This document shows, piece after piece, positions 63,102 to 64,000 of a stretch of 64,000 bases of DNA. The notes under the pieces are model-generated. The model was not told where the DNA came from. It saw only the letters and a list, made by a program, of their open reading frames with translations, and ran no database searches. The stretch is from Sphingobacterium bovistauri (GTDB taxonomy: Bacteria > Bacteroidota > Bacteroidia > Sphingobacteriales > Sphingobacteriaceae), in contig NZ_JADEYP010000013.1 of the NCBI RefSeq assembly GCF_020295405.1, positions 37,826-101,825 on the forward strand, in the 5' to 3' direction. The stretch's first letter is position 1. Every line of letters begins with the position of its first letter. A program made the position numbers and the translations under genes.

Positions 63102-63860
63102 GTGAGTAAAAAATATGATTCGTTTAGTAATTTTAATGAAACTTTTGAAAAAATGAAGTCTCTAAACGAACTTGAAAAAGAACTCAATATCAGCTATCCC
63201 GAAATTTATAAAAGCCTATATACTAACGGTATGCTCGATTGGGGAACAGAAGAAAATGGTTGGTACACCAATGTTTTTCCGAAACTGAAAGAAAATCCTC
63301 CACTCCTACTTTTTGGGGCAGATATCGAAATTTGGGATCCGATTGATTGGAAAGGTGGAATAGAAGAAATCCTCAATCACGAAGTGTACGATATCCACGA
63401 AAAATTTAAATTAGTTCCATTTGCCAAAAATGGAGCTGGAGACATGTATGTTTTTCAGTACGATTTGGAACAAAATGGCGAAATTCCGATTTCTTTTTTT
63501 CCACACGATGATGATGAACTTGAGGTACAAGCTAAAAATTTTCAAGATTTTATTTTCAGACAATTGTTAGAGTCATTAACCGAAATGGATGAGTATTCGA
63601 TGTTTGAAGGCGATTCTGAGGAGCAAATCAAAACACATTTGCTTAATCAATTGCGGACACATCAACCATATTTAACAGAAAACCAAATCGCAGTATTAGA
63701 AGAAATATACAAACGTGATTTGTTTGAATATACGTACAAAGTGCCAAATGGTGGAGAATTTGAAGCGTACGGATTGCTCACTTTTGATGAAGTAGATGAA
63801 ATAGTAAAACGAGAAATCGACTTCCCACTCCTTAATAAAAAAATGGAATATTTAGCTTGA
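63102..63860 (+). CDS. SMI1/KNR4 (SUKH)-type protein
   Basis: 252 residues with a GTG start; the next in-frame Met (63153) would shorten it by 17 residues. The N-terminal SUKH part has LEKELNISYPEIYKSLYTNG, WYTNVFPKLKENPPLLLFGA, NGAGDMYVFQYDLEQNGEIP and FFPHDDDELEVQAKNFQDFI. A C-terminal helical region (about 175-250) follows. It is the last complete gene of the window. Confidence 0.8.
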   Translation: MSKKYDSFSNFNETFEKMKSLNELEKELNISYPEIYKSLYTNGMLDWGTEENGWYTNVFPKLKENPPLLLFGADIEIWDPIDWKGGIEEILNHEVYDIHEKFKLVPFAKNGAGDMYVFQYDLEQNGEIPISFFPHDDDELEVQAKNFQDFIFRQLLESLTEMDEYSMFEGDSEEQIKTHLLNQLRTHQPYLTENQIAVLEEIYKRDLFEYTYKVPNGGEFEAYGLLTFDEVDEIVKREIDFPLLNKKMEYLA

Positions 63861-63888
63861 TTATGACAGTAGCTGGATAAACCACTCC

Positions 63889-64000
63889 AAAATGATCCCC
63901 CTAAACCATCAGAAACTGTCCCCCTCTACCAAAGGAAAGTGATCCCTTTCTGCCAAAGCAAAGTGTCCCCCTTTCGCCAGGCCAAAGTGATCCCCTGAAA
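63889..64000. mobile_element. Left end of an IS21-family-like element
   Basis: Five direct copies of a core like AAAGTGATCCCC (variants AAATGATCCCC, AAACTGTCCCC, GAAAGTGATCCC, CAAAGTGTCCCC, CAAAGTGATCCCC) start near 63889, 63913, 63935, 63959 and 63983, with a period of 23-24 bases. Tandem terminal repeats with this GATCCCC/GTCCCC core are what I know from IS21 elements of Sphingobacteria. The transposase genes (istA/istB) would lie beyond 64000. Confidence 0.65.

Noticed and set aside
31386..63860. Type VI secretion, Rhs, VgrG, PAAR or CDI toxin genes near the immunity array
   Set aside because: None of the proteins shows these domains; all are small soluble, membrane or lipoprotein genes.
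31386..63860. XerD-type recombinase or integrase that would make this a recombining acquired-defence array
   Set aside because: No protein here has a tyrosine or serine recombinase motif; the gene could lie outside the window.
63889..64000. CRISPR array from the regular repeats
   Set aside because: Repeats are short, imperfect and about 23-24 bases apart with no distinct spacers, which fits an IS21 end better.

Overview
The window is A+T-rich Bacteroidota DNA, most like a Sphingobacteriaceae (Sphingobacterium-type) chromosome. Evidence: two SusC/SusD glycan-uptake loci, Bacteroidota-type promoters (TTTG, 19 bp, TAnnTTTG) with no Shine-Dalgarno signals, many lipoproteins with a Cys shortly after the signal peptide, and typical families (DUF3857/transglutaminase, DUF1080, DUF4998, DUF5000, fimbrillin). 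The genus is inferred, not proven.

Region 1 (1-7.5 kb): a minus-strand SusC-SusD-DUF5000-DUF4998 operon with no enzyme. Region 2 (8.1-18 kb): ordinary housekeeping genes. These are tRNA-Pro, group III truncated haemoglobin, an Smr-domain protein, an M28 peptidase, a DUF1080 lipoprotein, a DUF3857/transglutaminase-like protein, an Lrp/AsnC regulator, a DsbD-like thiol-disulfide transporter and a cysteine-synthase-family enzyme. Region 3 (18.4-28.2 kb): a second polysaccharide utilisation locus with the same SusC-SusD-DUF5000-DUF4998 order, extended by an HExxH lipoprotein and a GH16 endoglucanase. An intrinsic terminator-like hairpin separates the uptake genes from the two downstream genes. 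Region 4 (28.8-30.9 kb): a fimbrillin-like lipoprotein preceded by a 55-residue small protein and a clear promoter. Twelve-base inverted repeats flank this cassette.

Region 5 (31.4-63.9 kb): about 45 small, tightly packed, mostly plus-strand genes. Many belong to, or resemble, immunity families of polymorphic toxin systems: SUKH/SMI1-KNR4, Imm10-like, Imm11/43-like, Imm42-like, DUF4303, DUF2199, DUF2750, DUF7710-like, ankyrin, LRR and WG/Sel1 repeats. No toxin, Rhs, VgrG or other secretion gene is present, so this is an orphan immunity array. It resembles the acquired interbacterial defence loci described in gut Bacteroidales, but I see no recombinase gene inside the window. The array is turning over. 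It holds paralogous gene pairs, a duplicated two-gene module with one truncated copy, at least three genes broken by a single in-frame stop, two frameshifted genes and several stubs. A few unrelated genes lie inside it (a DUF4870-like membrane protein and an FAD oxidoreductase). Six lipoproteins or secreted proteins in the array could protect against toxins acting outside the cytoplasm.

The window ends in five direct repeats with a 23-24 bp period, which look like the terminus of an IS21-family element. No CRISPR array, rRNA, phage gene or replication origin was seen.
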